Part shown: piece by piece, positions 54,691 to 64,000 of the stretch | Layout of the letters: every line of letters starts with the position of its first letter | How positions within the stretch are numbered: the stretch's first letter is position 1 | Source: Strongylocentrotus droebachiensis | Lineage: Eukaryota; Echinodermata; Echinoidea; Camarodonta; Strongylocentrotidae | NCBI GenBank assembly: GCA_035222895.1 | Contig: JAVYIG010000117.1 | Coordinates: forward strand, 124,001 to 188,000 | Direction of reading: 5' to 3' | Length of the DNA: 64,000 bases | Made by a program: the position numbers and the translations under genes | Notes under the pieces: generated by a model | The model's input: only the letters and a program-made list of their open reading frames with translations | What the model was told of the DNA's origin: nothing | Database searches by the model: none

Positions 54691-57600
54691 GAGTCACTAT
54701 GAAGAGGGTCCTTTTATTGGGTAAACATCGTGATGGTGAAAAATTCCCCATGAGACCCCACTCCTATAGGCCCGAATTCACAAAGGAGGTTTGTCGACAA
54801 ACCGAGGTTTATGTACGTCATATGACGCGTTTTGACGCGTTTTTTACAAACCTGGTTTGTAAAAACGGGTTGAAACGCGTCATATGACGCAATGGCAATT
54901 GGTCTTAATCAATTCATCGATTGTAGGTGGGTAAGACTTTGCGGCTTTTATAGCAAAGATTACCTTCTTTCTTAAGTGACGCCAAAGGACTTGGTTATGA
55001 ACATGCCAAGCTTGTTGTCTTTGTACAATCAGAGATTTAACATTACTCTTTGGGTTATTATTAACCACCCCCTGTAAATGGAAGCAATTGAAAACGAAAG
55101 TTACTGGAACCAGTAAATTTTTATATGAATTAATGAATTACTGAAAATATTATTGATATCAATTTAACAATTTTGATATAAGAAAAAAAAGAGATACATA
55201 AAGATAGTATTGAACTAATAACATGTTGTGTGCACATACCTAAATTAATAACTACTTCAATTCTATTTACACATATGAGTAAAGGCATTGTTAATTTAAG
55301 AAAGTGCTAGACTTGCTGCCTTTGTCCTCTACAAATAAAGACTAAATTTATATAGTATTTTATATGTATGTGTAGGCTTTCCCACCAGCGCACTTTTACG
55401 AGTATTATTGCGAAACTGGCCAGGCTAGCGTGTAAAAAAAAATTGCGCCGGCCGCCGAGGGGTCATGGCAGGACGTGCTAGTTCCCGACAGCATATACAG
55501 CAGCCAGGCCTCGAATATTAAAGCAGTCGATATGTCTTTTATATGTCGAATTGAAACAAAAATCTATCACAAATTCTTACCTTATCCATTTATTGAGTAG
55601 AGATTGGTTAAAACATCACTGAAAATCTGAGACACTGTGTGTAATCTTTGCTTAAGAAATGACTGAAAATTTCAATCATTGGGAATCGCAGACAAAAAGC
55701 ACTTGCACAAGGAACATTTTAACACGTAAACCAATGGGTATCGCAGCAAAATTTTGCTATTTTAATGGTAACCGGAGTTTTGAGGGATCTCACTCTTGGA
55801 CTAAACCGGTATTGACATTTTTTTTTCTTTACGGGAATGGCTAAAATCACGTCTCCAATTCCGACCAATCAGACGGCTTGATTTCTTAAGTGAGGTATAT
55901 AAAGTTGTATAGCTGTAATTAATATGGCACGTTCCGCCTGCCATACCTGCCTGGTCCACTATAGTTGCTGGCATCCTTACTTTCTAATCAAGCTTTTCTT
56001 TACATCGGCAGTTTTGAGGATCTAAAGGGCCTATCTCACTGAGCAGCGAATGCTTGCGAACGTTGCGAATTTGGATTCGCCAACTTTTCTGACGAATGTT
56101 GGCGAAAATCAGCGACATTAAGTGACGTTTAGCGACAATTAGCAACATTTGAGCGAATGTCTCCGAAAGTGTTTGCGAAAGGCAGTTGGCGACTATTAGC
56201 GACTGTAAACAAAATGTTAGCGACAACTTTTGCGAAGATTAGCAACTATTTGCCAATCCTTTGCCACTATTTATGAACGTTTCAGACCTTTTGCTAACTA
56301 CTGGTACTCAATGGGTCGATTTTATAAAGGAACCATATGGTAACGTGGTCGCTAGCTTTGGCGAAACACAGAGAACTGACGAAAACAAAGAGCAAAACCG
56401 TTTAACAACCGTTTGCAAAGGCTTACGACTGTTTTGCAAACGCCTGCAACTGTTTGCGGAAAAATAAATTCGCAAAGAAATTTTGAACATGTTCAAAATT
56501 TCTTTGCGACAAGAAAAACTGTTTACAACAAAGAAAACTGTTTGCGATCTTTCTTGCAACCTTTTACAACATTTTACTAACTCTGGCGAAACCCCAAATT
56601 CGCTACGTTTGCAAGCATTCGCCGCTCAAGGCCTATCTCACTGAGCGGCGAATGCTTGCGAACGTAGCGAATTTGGATTCGCCAACTTTTCTGACGAATG
56701 TTGGCGAAAATCAGCGACATTAAGTGACGTTTAGCGACAATTAGCAACATTTGAGCGAATGTCTCCGAAAGTGTTTTCGAAAGGCAGTTGGCGTCTATTA
56801 GCGACTGTAAGCAAATGTTAGCGACAGTTTTTGCGAACTTTAGCAACCATTTGCCAATCCTTTGCCACTATTTGTGAACGTTTGAGACCTTTTGCTAACT
56901 ACTGGTACTCAATGGGTCGATTTTATAAAGGAACCATATGGTAACGTGGTCGCTAGCTTTGGCGAAACACAGAGAACTGACGAAAACAAAGAGCAAAACC
57001 ATTTAACAACCGTTTGCAAAGGCTTACGACTGTTTTGCAAACGCTTGCAACTGTTTTGCAAACGCTTACAACTGTTTGCAAACGTTTGCGGAAAAATAAA
57101 TTCGCAAAGAAATTTTGAACATGTTCAAAATTTCTTTGCGACAAGAAAAACTGTTAACAACAAAGAAAACTGTTTGCGATCTTTCTTGCAACCTTTTACA
57201 ACATTTTTACAAACTCTGGCGAAACCCCAAATTCGCTACGTTCGCAAGCATTCGCCGCTCAGTGAGATAGGCCCTTTAAGGACTCGTTATTCCTTCTTTC
57301 TCATTATCATCTTGTTGAAAGGCAGTGACGGCCCAAATGTTACTTAAATAATCTTGAATAAGACCGAACCAATTGGGGGTACGTTGTAACCCCCCCCCCC
57401 CTACCCTCCCCCCAAAAAAGCTACAACTTCTGTTTGAAAACATGATAATCAACGGGAAATGTTTCAAATCTATTAATCTCTTTGAAAGATTGAAGTACAA
57501 AGTGACTTGATCTTAAGTCATTTTGTTCAGTAGAATTAATCGATATTGTGGATTTCATTTTTTTAAAGGACTCTGGGGTGACGATACTGCACTTGGCAGA

Positions 57601-57981
57601 TTCTCTGGAGTTCTACGGCATCACCTATGTTGGCGAGAATCACAATGCGGTGGAGCAATACGAACAGCTTCGTGGATACCTCAACGCGCAGGGCAAGACA
57701 TACTTTGAAGACTGGTACTTTATTGCAGGTGAGTAATTATGTAGTACATGTGGAAATCATCCACTTAAGAAAACTTTCCCGATAACCATCCTCTCAGGAC
57801 AACATACAACAATACTATTATTATTCTCTTTATTGTTTATTATTGGTGATGATGACGACGATGATAAAGATGATTACTATTATTTATTTTAGTATTAATA
57901 GTATTTATTATTATTATTATTGTTATTGTTGTTGTTATTATTATAATTATTATTATTATTACTGTCATTATTATAATAATA

Positions 57982-58014
<33 letters not shown>

Positions 58015-58015
58015 G

Positions 58016-58048
<33 letters not shown>

Positions 58049-58502
58049 CATCATTGAGGTGTCGTGGTATAGTGGTTCATTCACTCAATTTATATCCAAG
58101 GTTTGAGGGTTCACATCTCAGCGTGCCGACACTAACGTCCTTTGGCCAGACACTAATTCACATTTGGTTCTCTCCACCTCGGTGTGAATGTGTACCTAGC
58201 AATAACAAGTCCCTCGGAGAGGACCTAAAGCCTTCGGTCCCCTCCTTGCTTCCTTCAAACATACACATGACTTTTTAGCAGTCCGATAAAACAAACAAAC
58301 AAGCAAACAACATTAACAAATTGCAGGGCCATCAGGATGAACAAGCGTGTGAAGCTGATGAGACTACCTATGCCCTTAGTTAAGAAAAATAAAACGTACA
58401 AGAAATTTGATGTACTTATTTATTTATTGTATTTTTCTTACAGCTTATGACAAACCAACGGACCCTCAGCCTCATCGTAATGAAGTCCTGGTTCTTATCT
58501 AG
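51161..58502 (+). CDS. SOUL/HEBP-family heme-binding protein, secreted, 5 exons, 220 aa
   Basis: The exons 51161-51269, 51467-51625, 52853-53028, 57569-57728 and 58444-58502 join in frame (663 nt including the stop). Residues 1-19 form a hydrophobic signal peptide, followed by a Thr-Pro stretch. The SOUL domain spans about residues 45-220: VWAYKVAP, a GLVFSYLQSYF helix, NGIDETKPMILKVSENIPV, YELLFFIPVA, HLADSLEFYGITYVG and the characteristic C-terminal YDKPTDPQPHRNEVLVL. SOUL/HEBP proteins bind heme or tetrapyrroles. Cysteines at 35, 40, 71, 115, 124 and 125 could form disulfides, consistent with secretion. The Met is preceded by TTCTTCACACAG, which looks like a splice acceptor, so a 5' UTR exon may lie upstream. 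No gene symbol is assigned. Confidence 0.9.
51467..51625 (+). CDS. SOUL gene exon 2
   Basis: The acceptor is CTATCTGCAG/GC and the donor GTGG/GTAAGC, phase 1-1. It encodes LECPTTTILEEFG, RRLEPTVWAYKVAPTC and LVFSYLQSYFV, the first strand and helix of the SOUL fold. Confidence 0.9.
52853..53028 (+). CDS. SOUL gene exon 3
   Basis: The acceptor is TTTTGCTAG/CC and the donor TCACAG/GTACAA (phase 1 to phase 0). It encodes NGIDETKPMILKVSENIPV, a Cys-rich loop (CSDQSGSYPCC) and YELLFFIPVASQA with a Pro/Thr turn. Confidence 0.9.
53064..53660 (+). repeat. Dispersed ~500-bp repeat, copy 3
   Basis: This matches 1257-1760 from AGCCAACATCAAATTATGTA through GGGACATAGTACC. An extra segment of about 100 bp at 53535-53630 (TTGGGCAAAAAGAATTTCCG, TTTGGAGTGGACTATTAGGC) also occurs inverted at 12465-12545, so it is a separate short repeat inserted here. 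Confidence 0.75.
53858..54027. mobile_element. 170-bp MITE (CAGTGCAG ends)
   Basis: The left arm CAGTGCAGACCCCGTTGCAT then AAAACTTACCACTGATGG is mirrored at the right end (CCATCAATGGTAAGTTTTGT, CAACGGGGCCTGCACTG). No target duplication is visible and there is no coding capacity. Confidence 0.78.
55837..55904 (+). promoter_or_regulatory. Promoter-like module (CCAAT boxes and TATATAAAG), copy 2
   Basis: ATGGCTAAAATCACGTCTCC, then GACCAATCAGACGG, then TATATAAAG at 55896-55904 parallels 19215-19296 in order and near-equal spacing. The sequence downstream does not match the first copy. No transcript is recognised. Confidence 0.4.
56025..57276. mobile_element. Twin inverted-repeat element built of GCGA-like words
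   Basis: The outer termini AAGGGCCTATCTCACTGAGC and the inverted copy at 57254-57276 are flanked by TA (56023-56024 and 57277-57278). Two nearly identical units are head-to-tail: 56025-56627 and 56628-57276. Each starts GCGAATGCTTGCGAACGT and ends in the complement ACGTTTGCAAGCATTCGC. Their junction lacks one terminal segment. Within units, AGCGAC/GGCGAA/TTGCGA words dominate the left half and TTGCAAACG/TTTACAAC the right half. Confidence 0.82.
57569..57728 (+). CDS. SOUL gene exon 4
   Basis: The acceptor is TTTTTTTAAAG/GAC and the donor TTGCAG/GTGAGT (phase 0 to phase 1). It encodes SGVTILHLADSLEFYGITYV, HNAVEQYEQLRGYLNAQG and YFEDWYFIA. Confidence 0.9.
57890..58050. repeat. (ATT)n and (ATC)n microsatellites
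   Basis: Adjacent (TTA)n (57900-58015) and (CAT)n (58016-58050) tracts lie in SOUL intron 4, just before the SINE. They may be the target or an older tail. Confidence 0.9.
58056..58318 (+). mobile_element. tRNA-derived SINE
   Basis: A tRNA-like head is visible, with an A-box-like TGGTATAGTGG and a B-box-like GGGTTCACATC about 35 nt apart. The body follows (TTTGGCCAGACACTAATTCA, CTCCACCTCGGTGTGAATG, CTCGGAGAGGACCTAAAGCC), with a tail of (AAAC)n. It is transcribable by RNA polymerase III in principle. It sits in SOUL intron 4. Confidence 0.8.
58444..58502 (+). CDS. SOUL gene exon 5 (terminal)
   Basis: The acceptor is TTTTTCTTACAG/CT. It encodes AYDKPTDPQPHRNEVLVLI and stop (58500-58502). The YDxP...R.NEV motif is the diagnostic end of the SOUL/HEBP domain. 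Confidence 0.92.
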
Positions 58503-58764
58503 AAACCCAGAAAGAATGATAGTAATGAAGGCACCGAAAAACCGAACGACAGCCAAGAAAACGAATGAGATCGCAGTGGGCGTGGTGGTCGTCAAAGACC
58601 ACGCCGATCTCATTCCATTTTGAGCTGGTCGGCAAACGACTCCAACCAAGATTCGAATGATTTTATGTCCTTTCATTTCATTTATTTCGTCACGTATGAT
58701 AAGATTAGCTAAAGAATACAAACTAAGAACAACTGGATGGGAAGCACTCGTTTTTTTTTCTTCA

Positions 58765-59850
58765 CATTTCCAAGGTGTATAATCATAGTAGTTTGCTATC
58801 TTAATTTATTATGGGATAAAATACAGTGCTTTGCTTTTTAAGTAGTTTTGAAATACATCATAATATAAAACCATTTCCAAGGCGTTTTTCATAAAGTAGT
58901 TTGCTATCTTAATTTATTATGAGATAAAATATAGTGCTTTGCTTTTTAACTAGTGTTGAAATACATCATAAATTATTAACCATTTCCAAGGCGTATAATC
59001 ATAAAGTAGTTTGCTATCTTAATTTATTATGAGATAAAATACAGTGCTTTGCTTTTTAAGTAGTTTTGAAATACTTCATATTATAAACCATTTCCAAGAC
59101 GTATAATCATAAAGTAGTTTGCTATCTTAACTTATTATGAAATAAAATACAGTGCTTTGCTTTTTAACTGTAGTGTTGAAATGCATCATATTATTAACCA
59201 TTTCCAAGGCGTATAATCATAAAGAATTTTGCTATCTTAACTTATTATGAAATATAATACAGTGCTTTGCTTTTTAACTATAGTGTTGAAATGCATCATA
59301 TTATTAACCATTTCCAAGGCGTATAATCATAAAGTAGTTTGCTATCTTAACTTATTATGAAATAAAATACAGTGCTCTGCTTTTTAACTATAGTGTTGAA
59401 ATGCATCATATTATAAACCATTTCCAAGGCGTATAATCATAAAGTAGTTTGCTATCTTAATTTATTATGAGAAAAAATACAGTGCTTTGCTTTTTAAGTA
59501 GTTTTGAAATACATCATAATATAAAACCATTTCCAAGGCGTATTTTCATAAAGTAGTTTGCTATCTTAATTTATTATGATATAAAATACAGTGCTTTGCT
59601 TTTTAACTAGTTTTAAAATACATCATAATATAAAATATTTCCAAGGTGTATTTTCATAAAGTAGTTTGCTATCTTAATTTATTATGATATAAAATACAGT
59701 GCTTTGCTTTTTAACTAGTGTTGAAATGCATCATATTATTAACCATTTCCAAGGTGTATAATCATAAAGTAGTTTGCTATCTTAATTTATTATGAGATAA
59801 AATACAATGCTTTGCTTTTTAACTAGTGTTGAGAAAAAAAAATCATATTA
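58765..59850. repeat. ~109-bp satellite, about 10 copies
   Basis: CATTTCCAAGGCGTATAATC begins each unit at about 58767, 58873, 58982, 59090, 59199, 59309, 59418, 59528, 59636 and 59745. Each continues AAAGTAGTTTGCTATCTTAA, TTATTATGAGATAAAATACA and GTGCTTTGCTTTTTAA. Copies differ by scattered substitutions and short indels. The array starts about 260 bp after the SOUL stop codon. Confidence 0.93.
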
Positions 59851-61066
59851 TTAACCGTATCAGGCTTCTGAGCAAGGCAATTTTCAAGGTTTCATTGATA
59901 AGCCAACAAAACTACGGGCGAAAGAAATATTATTGAATAATAATACACAGTTAACCAATGAACAAATATTTTTGCCCGATCAGAAAAGTCAACGGCAAAA
60001 TGCGTGTTAAACTAGCGGGCAATAATGTAGAGCCAACATCCAGGTATTTGTAATTTTCATTGCGCATAACTGCTTAATTCAGGGCAATACGGCTTCTCAT
60101 ATCCATACAGTTGTATATCACCCTCACCTTCGGTTCTGGCGATTATGTCGTATTGCCCTGAAGGCAGTCAATATTATTTAATTATTATCCCAGTATTATG
60201 ACGTATCATAATCAGCATGATCAGGGAACCATATTTTCCGGCATTATCCATTTCAGCCATTTCGTGGTGTCCAATTACCATATACATGTAGTTTTGTTAT
60301 ACCCTGTAAATATATTCTTTTCAGAAATGGTAATAAATTCATTCATTCGTTCGTTTGTTTTTCCGAAAGTTCAATTTTCCAAATGCTCATGCTAATCCGT
60401 AGGTTCATCATCATAATTATGGTTATTCCGAAACCCAAATTTCCCATACCAGGGGGTTATAATTTCGAAAAAATGAAATAGGGTTTCATACTTTTAGTTG
60501 CGTTATTCCGAAGTTTCGTTTATTCCAAAAGTGAAATAGGGTTCATTATTCCGAATGAAATAGGATTTGCTTTCCGAAGTTTTGAATTTTCGAAATATTC
60601 ATGATTAGAGATGATAACGACTGGTGATTCGTTGTGAGAAAAATAAATATAATTATTACAATCAATTTAAAGTACCTAGCACTGCAGTCAGTGATCAAGT
60701 TACGTATACAAATTATGTTATTAATATAAGTACTGTATATCTGTTTGAGATATAATGTTTACGTGTAATATACGAACATGACGTAATCGTAATGTCGTTC
60801 TCTTTGATATAGTTTTTCTCGGATTGGTATTGGAATTTGTTTGGGCCTATTGATTAATAAATACTTCTACCCGCAAATTTCTCTGCATTCAATTTCTTTA
60901 CACCTCTCTGCGAAAATCACAGGTTTCTATATTGGAGATAATGATGTAGATTATGATGATGATGGTGGTGATGATGATGATGATGATGTTGATGATATGA
61001 TAATGATGATGATGATGATTTTGATGATGAAAACGATAATGGTGGTATAATAGTGGTGGTGATAAT
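59851..61066. other. Intergenic, minor repeats only
   Basis: No gene is seen. A short inverted repeat lies at about 60080-60162 (TTCAGGGCAATACGGC and its complement). Degenerate TTATTCCGAA minisatellite units lie at 60360-60600. A (GAT)n microsatellite lies at 60950-61060. Confidence 0.6.
60360..60600. repeat. TTATTCCGAA-type minisatellite
   Basis: Repeated phrases TTATTCCGAA(A/G), GAAATAGGGTTTCAT and TTCGAAAAAATG occur at irregular 20-40-bp spacing. Confidence 0.7.
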
Positions 61067-63447
61067 CACTGGCGTACTGGTGGGGGTGCTTGGGGGGCGC
61101 CAGCCCCCCCCCCCCCCCCCAATAAAATTGAACCATGACTTATTTTCACAAGTAATGTATAAATGTTCGTGATATCACATGATTTTCAACAAAATGCTAG
61201 TTTCTCCATTATTTCTTGCAAACTGACCCATTCCCAAATAGCCAGGAAGAGCATATGTTTTTTTATAGTCACTAAGGGCCTTATAGTGGCCACTAACAGT
61301 AACACTAATTCCTTTCCAGAACTCGGGCTGAGCACGCACAGATTTGCGAACGAGCGTTCCATACTTACATCATGTCACACTGCACATATACCGTCAAGGG
61401 GCTCAGTGGGGGAAATTGAATTCAGACAAGATTAAGAGTAGAGAACGGTACAACGAATCGTCTTCTTTCTCTAATAATTCAATGAAACGGCAAAGCTTCC
61501 GCGATTTTCGCGGGAGGTGGGAGGCAACAAATTTCAGACTAGGATTTAGAGTCGAGAACGGTACAACGAATCTTAATCTTTCTCTTATAATTAATGAAAC
61601 GCGAAAATGATTTCAGACAAGGATTAAGAGTAATAATTAAATGAAACGACAAAGCTTCCGCGCTTCGCGTGGGAGGGGAAAACTGAATTCAGACAAAGAC
61701 ACAATAAAACGATTCGTCTTCTTTCTCCAATAATTTAATGAAACTTGAAAGCTTCCGCGTTTTGCGCGGGATGGTCGAAAATGAATTCAGACAAGGATTA
61801 AAATTAATAATTTATTGAAACGTCAAAGCTTCCGCGCTTTGTGCGAAAGGGGGGGGGATTCAGACAAGGATTAAGAGTCGATAACGATTCAACGGTATAA
61901 TTAATCGTCTTCTTTTTCTATAAATTTATGGAAACGTGAAAGCTTCCGCGTTTCGCGCAGGGTGGGCGAAAGTGAATTCAGACAAGGGGTAAGAGTAATA
62001 ATTTATTGAAAACGTCAAAGCTTCCACATTTCGCGCGGGCGGGGGAGGGGGACTGAATTCAAACAAGGATTGAAAGTCGAGACCGGTACAATGAATTGTC
62101 TTCTTTCTCTAATAACTAAATGAAACGTCATAGCTTCCGCGCTTCGCGCGGGTGGGGCGAAACAAGAATTAAGAATCGAGAACGGTACAACGGATCGTCT
62201 TCTTTCTCTAATAGTTTAATGAAGTTTCAAGGCTTCCGCGCTTCGCGCGGGAGGGGGGAAACTGAATTCAGACAAGAACACGATACAACGAATCGTCTTC
62301 TTTCTCTAATGATTTAATGAAACGTGAAAGCTTCAGCGCTTCACGCGGGATGAGCGAAAATGAATTCAGACAAGGATTAAGAGTAATAATGTATTGAAAC
62401 GTCAAAGCTTCCGCGCTTAGCGCGGGAGGGGGGAGGAACTGAATTCAGACAAGGATTAAGAGTCGGGACAGGTACAATAAATCGTCTTCTTTCTCTAATA
62501 AATAAATGAAACGTCATAGCTTCCGCGCTTTGCGCGGAAGGGGCGAAACAAGCTTTAAGAGTCGAGAACAGTACAACGGATCGTCTTCTTTCTCTAATAA
62601 TTTAATGAAGTGTCAAAGCTTCCGCGCTTTGCGCGGGAGGGGAAAAACTGAAAAATAACTTAGTTCCTGGCCCAGGGTTTATAGGGTTAAATTTGTAGAC
62701 ATTTGGACATTGGTATTTTTATATTTGTCGGTAATAATATTGGTGGCTCGTTTTGTCGGTAATCGGCTGCCTCTACACCCTCCCCGCCTCCCCCACTGAA
62801 AAAGATCTAGCGACGCCCCTGATAACGACACAGTTTATACACTCGAGACAATTTTTGCTAGTACTACTGGTGAAGTACCGCACCACCATCTTTGTGCATT
62901 GTGCGGCATCAAAGCATAATTTATACAACGTCTCACTTTTCTCTAACTTCTAACCAATCAGAAGGCCTCTTTTTTTCCATGAAGTGCCGGTGGACATTAA
63001 TGCGCCAAATGTGGTTCTCAAATTGCAAAAGATCCCTACTCTTGGAACGGGTAGGAGAAAGCAATCATATTTTACGTCATATTACTTCAGGAAGTGCCTG
63101 AAAATGCGTCTAATTTGGTTCTAAAATTGCAAATGCTTCTTACTCTGGGAGGGGGCCAGAACCCCCTCCCAGACCCACCTCCTGCTTGGTCGGTCCACTC
63201 CCTCGCCGTTAAAGCCTCGTTCTGTCGCTTCATCGTTTTACATATATTTCACCCCATGCCATTTTGTGCCCCCCCCCCCGGTAAGAAATTCTTGGATCCG
63301 CCACTGATGCCCATACCCCTTGCGCTTCGGGGGCTTTGCCCCTAGAACCCACTTTGAGAAACGTTCAGCGGGGCCTGCATGTTAGAGTGGGGTGATTCGG
63401 ATTTTTTTTGTCAGCCCCCCCAAACGTTTTTGCTCATTACGCCACTG
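61067..63447. mobile_element. 2.4-kb TIR element carrying a hairpin-satellite array, inserted in (GAT)n
   Basis: The left end CACTGGCGTACTGG and right end, inverted, CAGTGGCGTAATGAG lie between GTGATAAT (61059-61066) and GTGATACT (63448-63455), seven of eight identical. Both flanks are (GAT)n microsatellite, as expected if one array was split. The interior holds a C-run block, about 12 satellite monomers (61400-62650) and further end-like sequences (GCGACGCCCCTG at 62810, GGATCCGCCACTG at 63295), so other elements are probably nested. No transposase is present. Confidence 0.65.
61400..62650 (+). repeat. ~105-bp hairpin satellite, array 3
   Basis: About 12 monomers are seen, alternating full-length and shortened forms. 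Each has GAATTCAGACAAGGATTAAG, CGAATCGTCTTCTTTCTCTA, TTAATGAAACGTCAAAGCTT and a GC hairpin core (CCGCGC-TTC-GCGCGG or variants). Confidence 0.93.
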
Positions 63448-63780
63448 GTGATACTGATGATGATATATTATTGTGACGATGGTGATGATGATGAAAATAA
63501 GGAGGCGGGGGAAGGGTAGGACAAAGGCGCCGGAAGTGGGGTGGCGGGGGCTGGGTGCATTTGCCCCTGCCCCTCCACCCCCCCCCCCCCCCCCCCCGAA
63601 CCAAAAAAGTGGGGTTGGGGGTAAGAAAAGCAGTAAAGGAGTAAAGATGGTTTGTATTTTCAACATAACAATAATATAAACAAACCTGAATTAAATCACA
63701 TATCAAATTCCGCATATCGTGGAAATATTGAAAAAGCGTGTGTGTTTTTTGTCAGGGGTGAGAAGACATGAGCCCCTGAA
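62650..63780. other. Repeat-derived, no gene
   Basis: The sequence is largely internal to the 61067-63447 element. GTGCGGCATCAAAGCATAAT and related text is unannotated. GCTTCGGGGGCTTTGCCCC (63314) resembles the 36945-37563 array. A C-run follows at 63575. Confidence 0.5.
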
Positions 63781-64000
63781 CGCTGGCGTACTGATGGGGG
63801 GGGGGTAGGTCATTTCTTATTCGATATCAGTGATTTACAAATGTTGCTGAAACTATGAATGACATAATTTTCCGGGTAAGTCATACCTTTTTAATGCGTT
63901 TGTTGGAAAATTAGAAATTTCCAAATTTACAGTCGGGCGAAATATATGCTTATTTAGAAGCCTTCATGTCAGGGCCTGCAGAACGGCTGGGCTCGGGGTC
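63781..64000 (+). mobile_element. Start of another CACTGGCGTACTGATGG-type element (runs off the window)
   Basis: CGCTGGCGTACTGATGGGGG is followed by sequence that parallels 36627-36850: GAAAT/GACATAATTTTCC, ATGCGTTTGTTGGAAAAT, AAATTTACAG and GCAGAACGGCTGGG. It is therefore a second copy of the element nested inside 36289-38872. Confidence 0.75.

Larger units (their letters stand above)
53029..57568. other. SOUL gene intron 3, rich in mobile DNA
   Basis: This 4.5-kb intron contains dispersed repeat copy 3 (53064-53660), a 170-bp inverted-repeat MITE (53858-54027), a poly(T) tract (54660-54686), a palindromic TCATATGACGCGTTT segment (54770-54895), a promoter-like module (55837-55904), the twin element 56025-57276 and a C-run at 57390. 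Confidence 0.7.

Noticed and set aside
58056..58130. tRNA gene
   Set aside because: A- and B-box-like motifs are present, but no acceptor or anticodon stem closes, and a SINE body and A-rich tail follow.
58765..59850. CRISPR array
   Set aside because: The units are contiguous 109-bp repeats without unique spacers, in a eukaryotic genome.

Overview
The window looks like nuclear DNA from a marine invertebrate, most likely an echinoderm such as a sea urchin. This rests on AT-rich sequence, split genes with GT-AG introns, tRNA-derived SINE pieces, CR1/L2/Jockey-type LINEs, a Penelope-like element, and many G/C-run-bearing non-autonomous transposons with CAGTGGCG-type ends. The species is an inference. 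No prokaryotic or organellar signal was seen.

Three protein-coding genes can be supported. (1) A minus-strand gene with 12 recognised exons runs from 20059 down to 6136 and is incomplete at its 5' end. It encodes a cysteine-rich segment, one EGF domain, a Thr/Ser-rich stalk built from six tandemly duplicated in-frame exons (75 nt, one of 69 nt, all phase 1-1), and a six-bladed YWTD beta-propeller. Every splice phase agrees. (2) A single-exon 621-residue otopetrin-like proton channel with 12 predicted membrane segments lies at 24944-26809 (+). (3) A complete five-exon gene at 51161-58502 (+) encodes a 220-residue SOUL/HEBP-family heme-binding protein with a signal peptide.

The rest is mostly mobile and repetitive DNA. 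From 2.9 to 5.8 kb is a decayed LINE (minus) with a nearly intact endonuclease. From 30.5 to 41 kb is a nested-insertion zone. A Penelope-like element (35.1-40.9 kb, +) is cut by three insertions with CAGTGGCG/CAGGCGCG-type ends and perfect 8-bp target duplications (TCACCACC, CCAACCCG, CATGTAAC). Excising each insertion brings the flanking coding pieces together. Related insertions lie at 7.6, 30.6, 32.3 and 61.1 kb, and a further one begins at 63.8 kb. Three of the larger ones (30.6, 36.3 and 61.1 kb) carry arrays of the same roughly 105-bp satellite, whose monomers contain a GC-rich hairpin.

From 41 to 50 kb are LINE fragments, TA-flanked inverted-repeat elements and a long inverted repeat. 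From 53 to 60 kb, in and after the SOUL gene, are MITEs, a twin inverted-repeat element made of GCGA-like words, a SINE, and about ten copies of a 109-bp satellite. The three genes show no evidence of a shared pathway. The strongest items for follow-up are the exon-cassette expansion and the mobile elements that carry satellite arrays.
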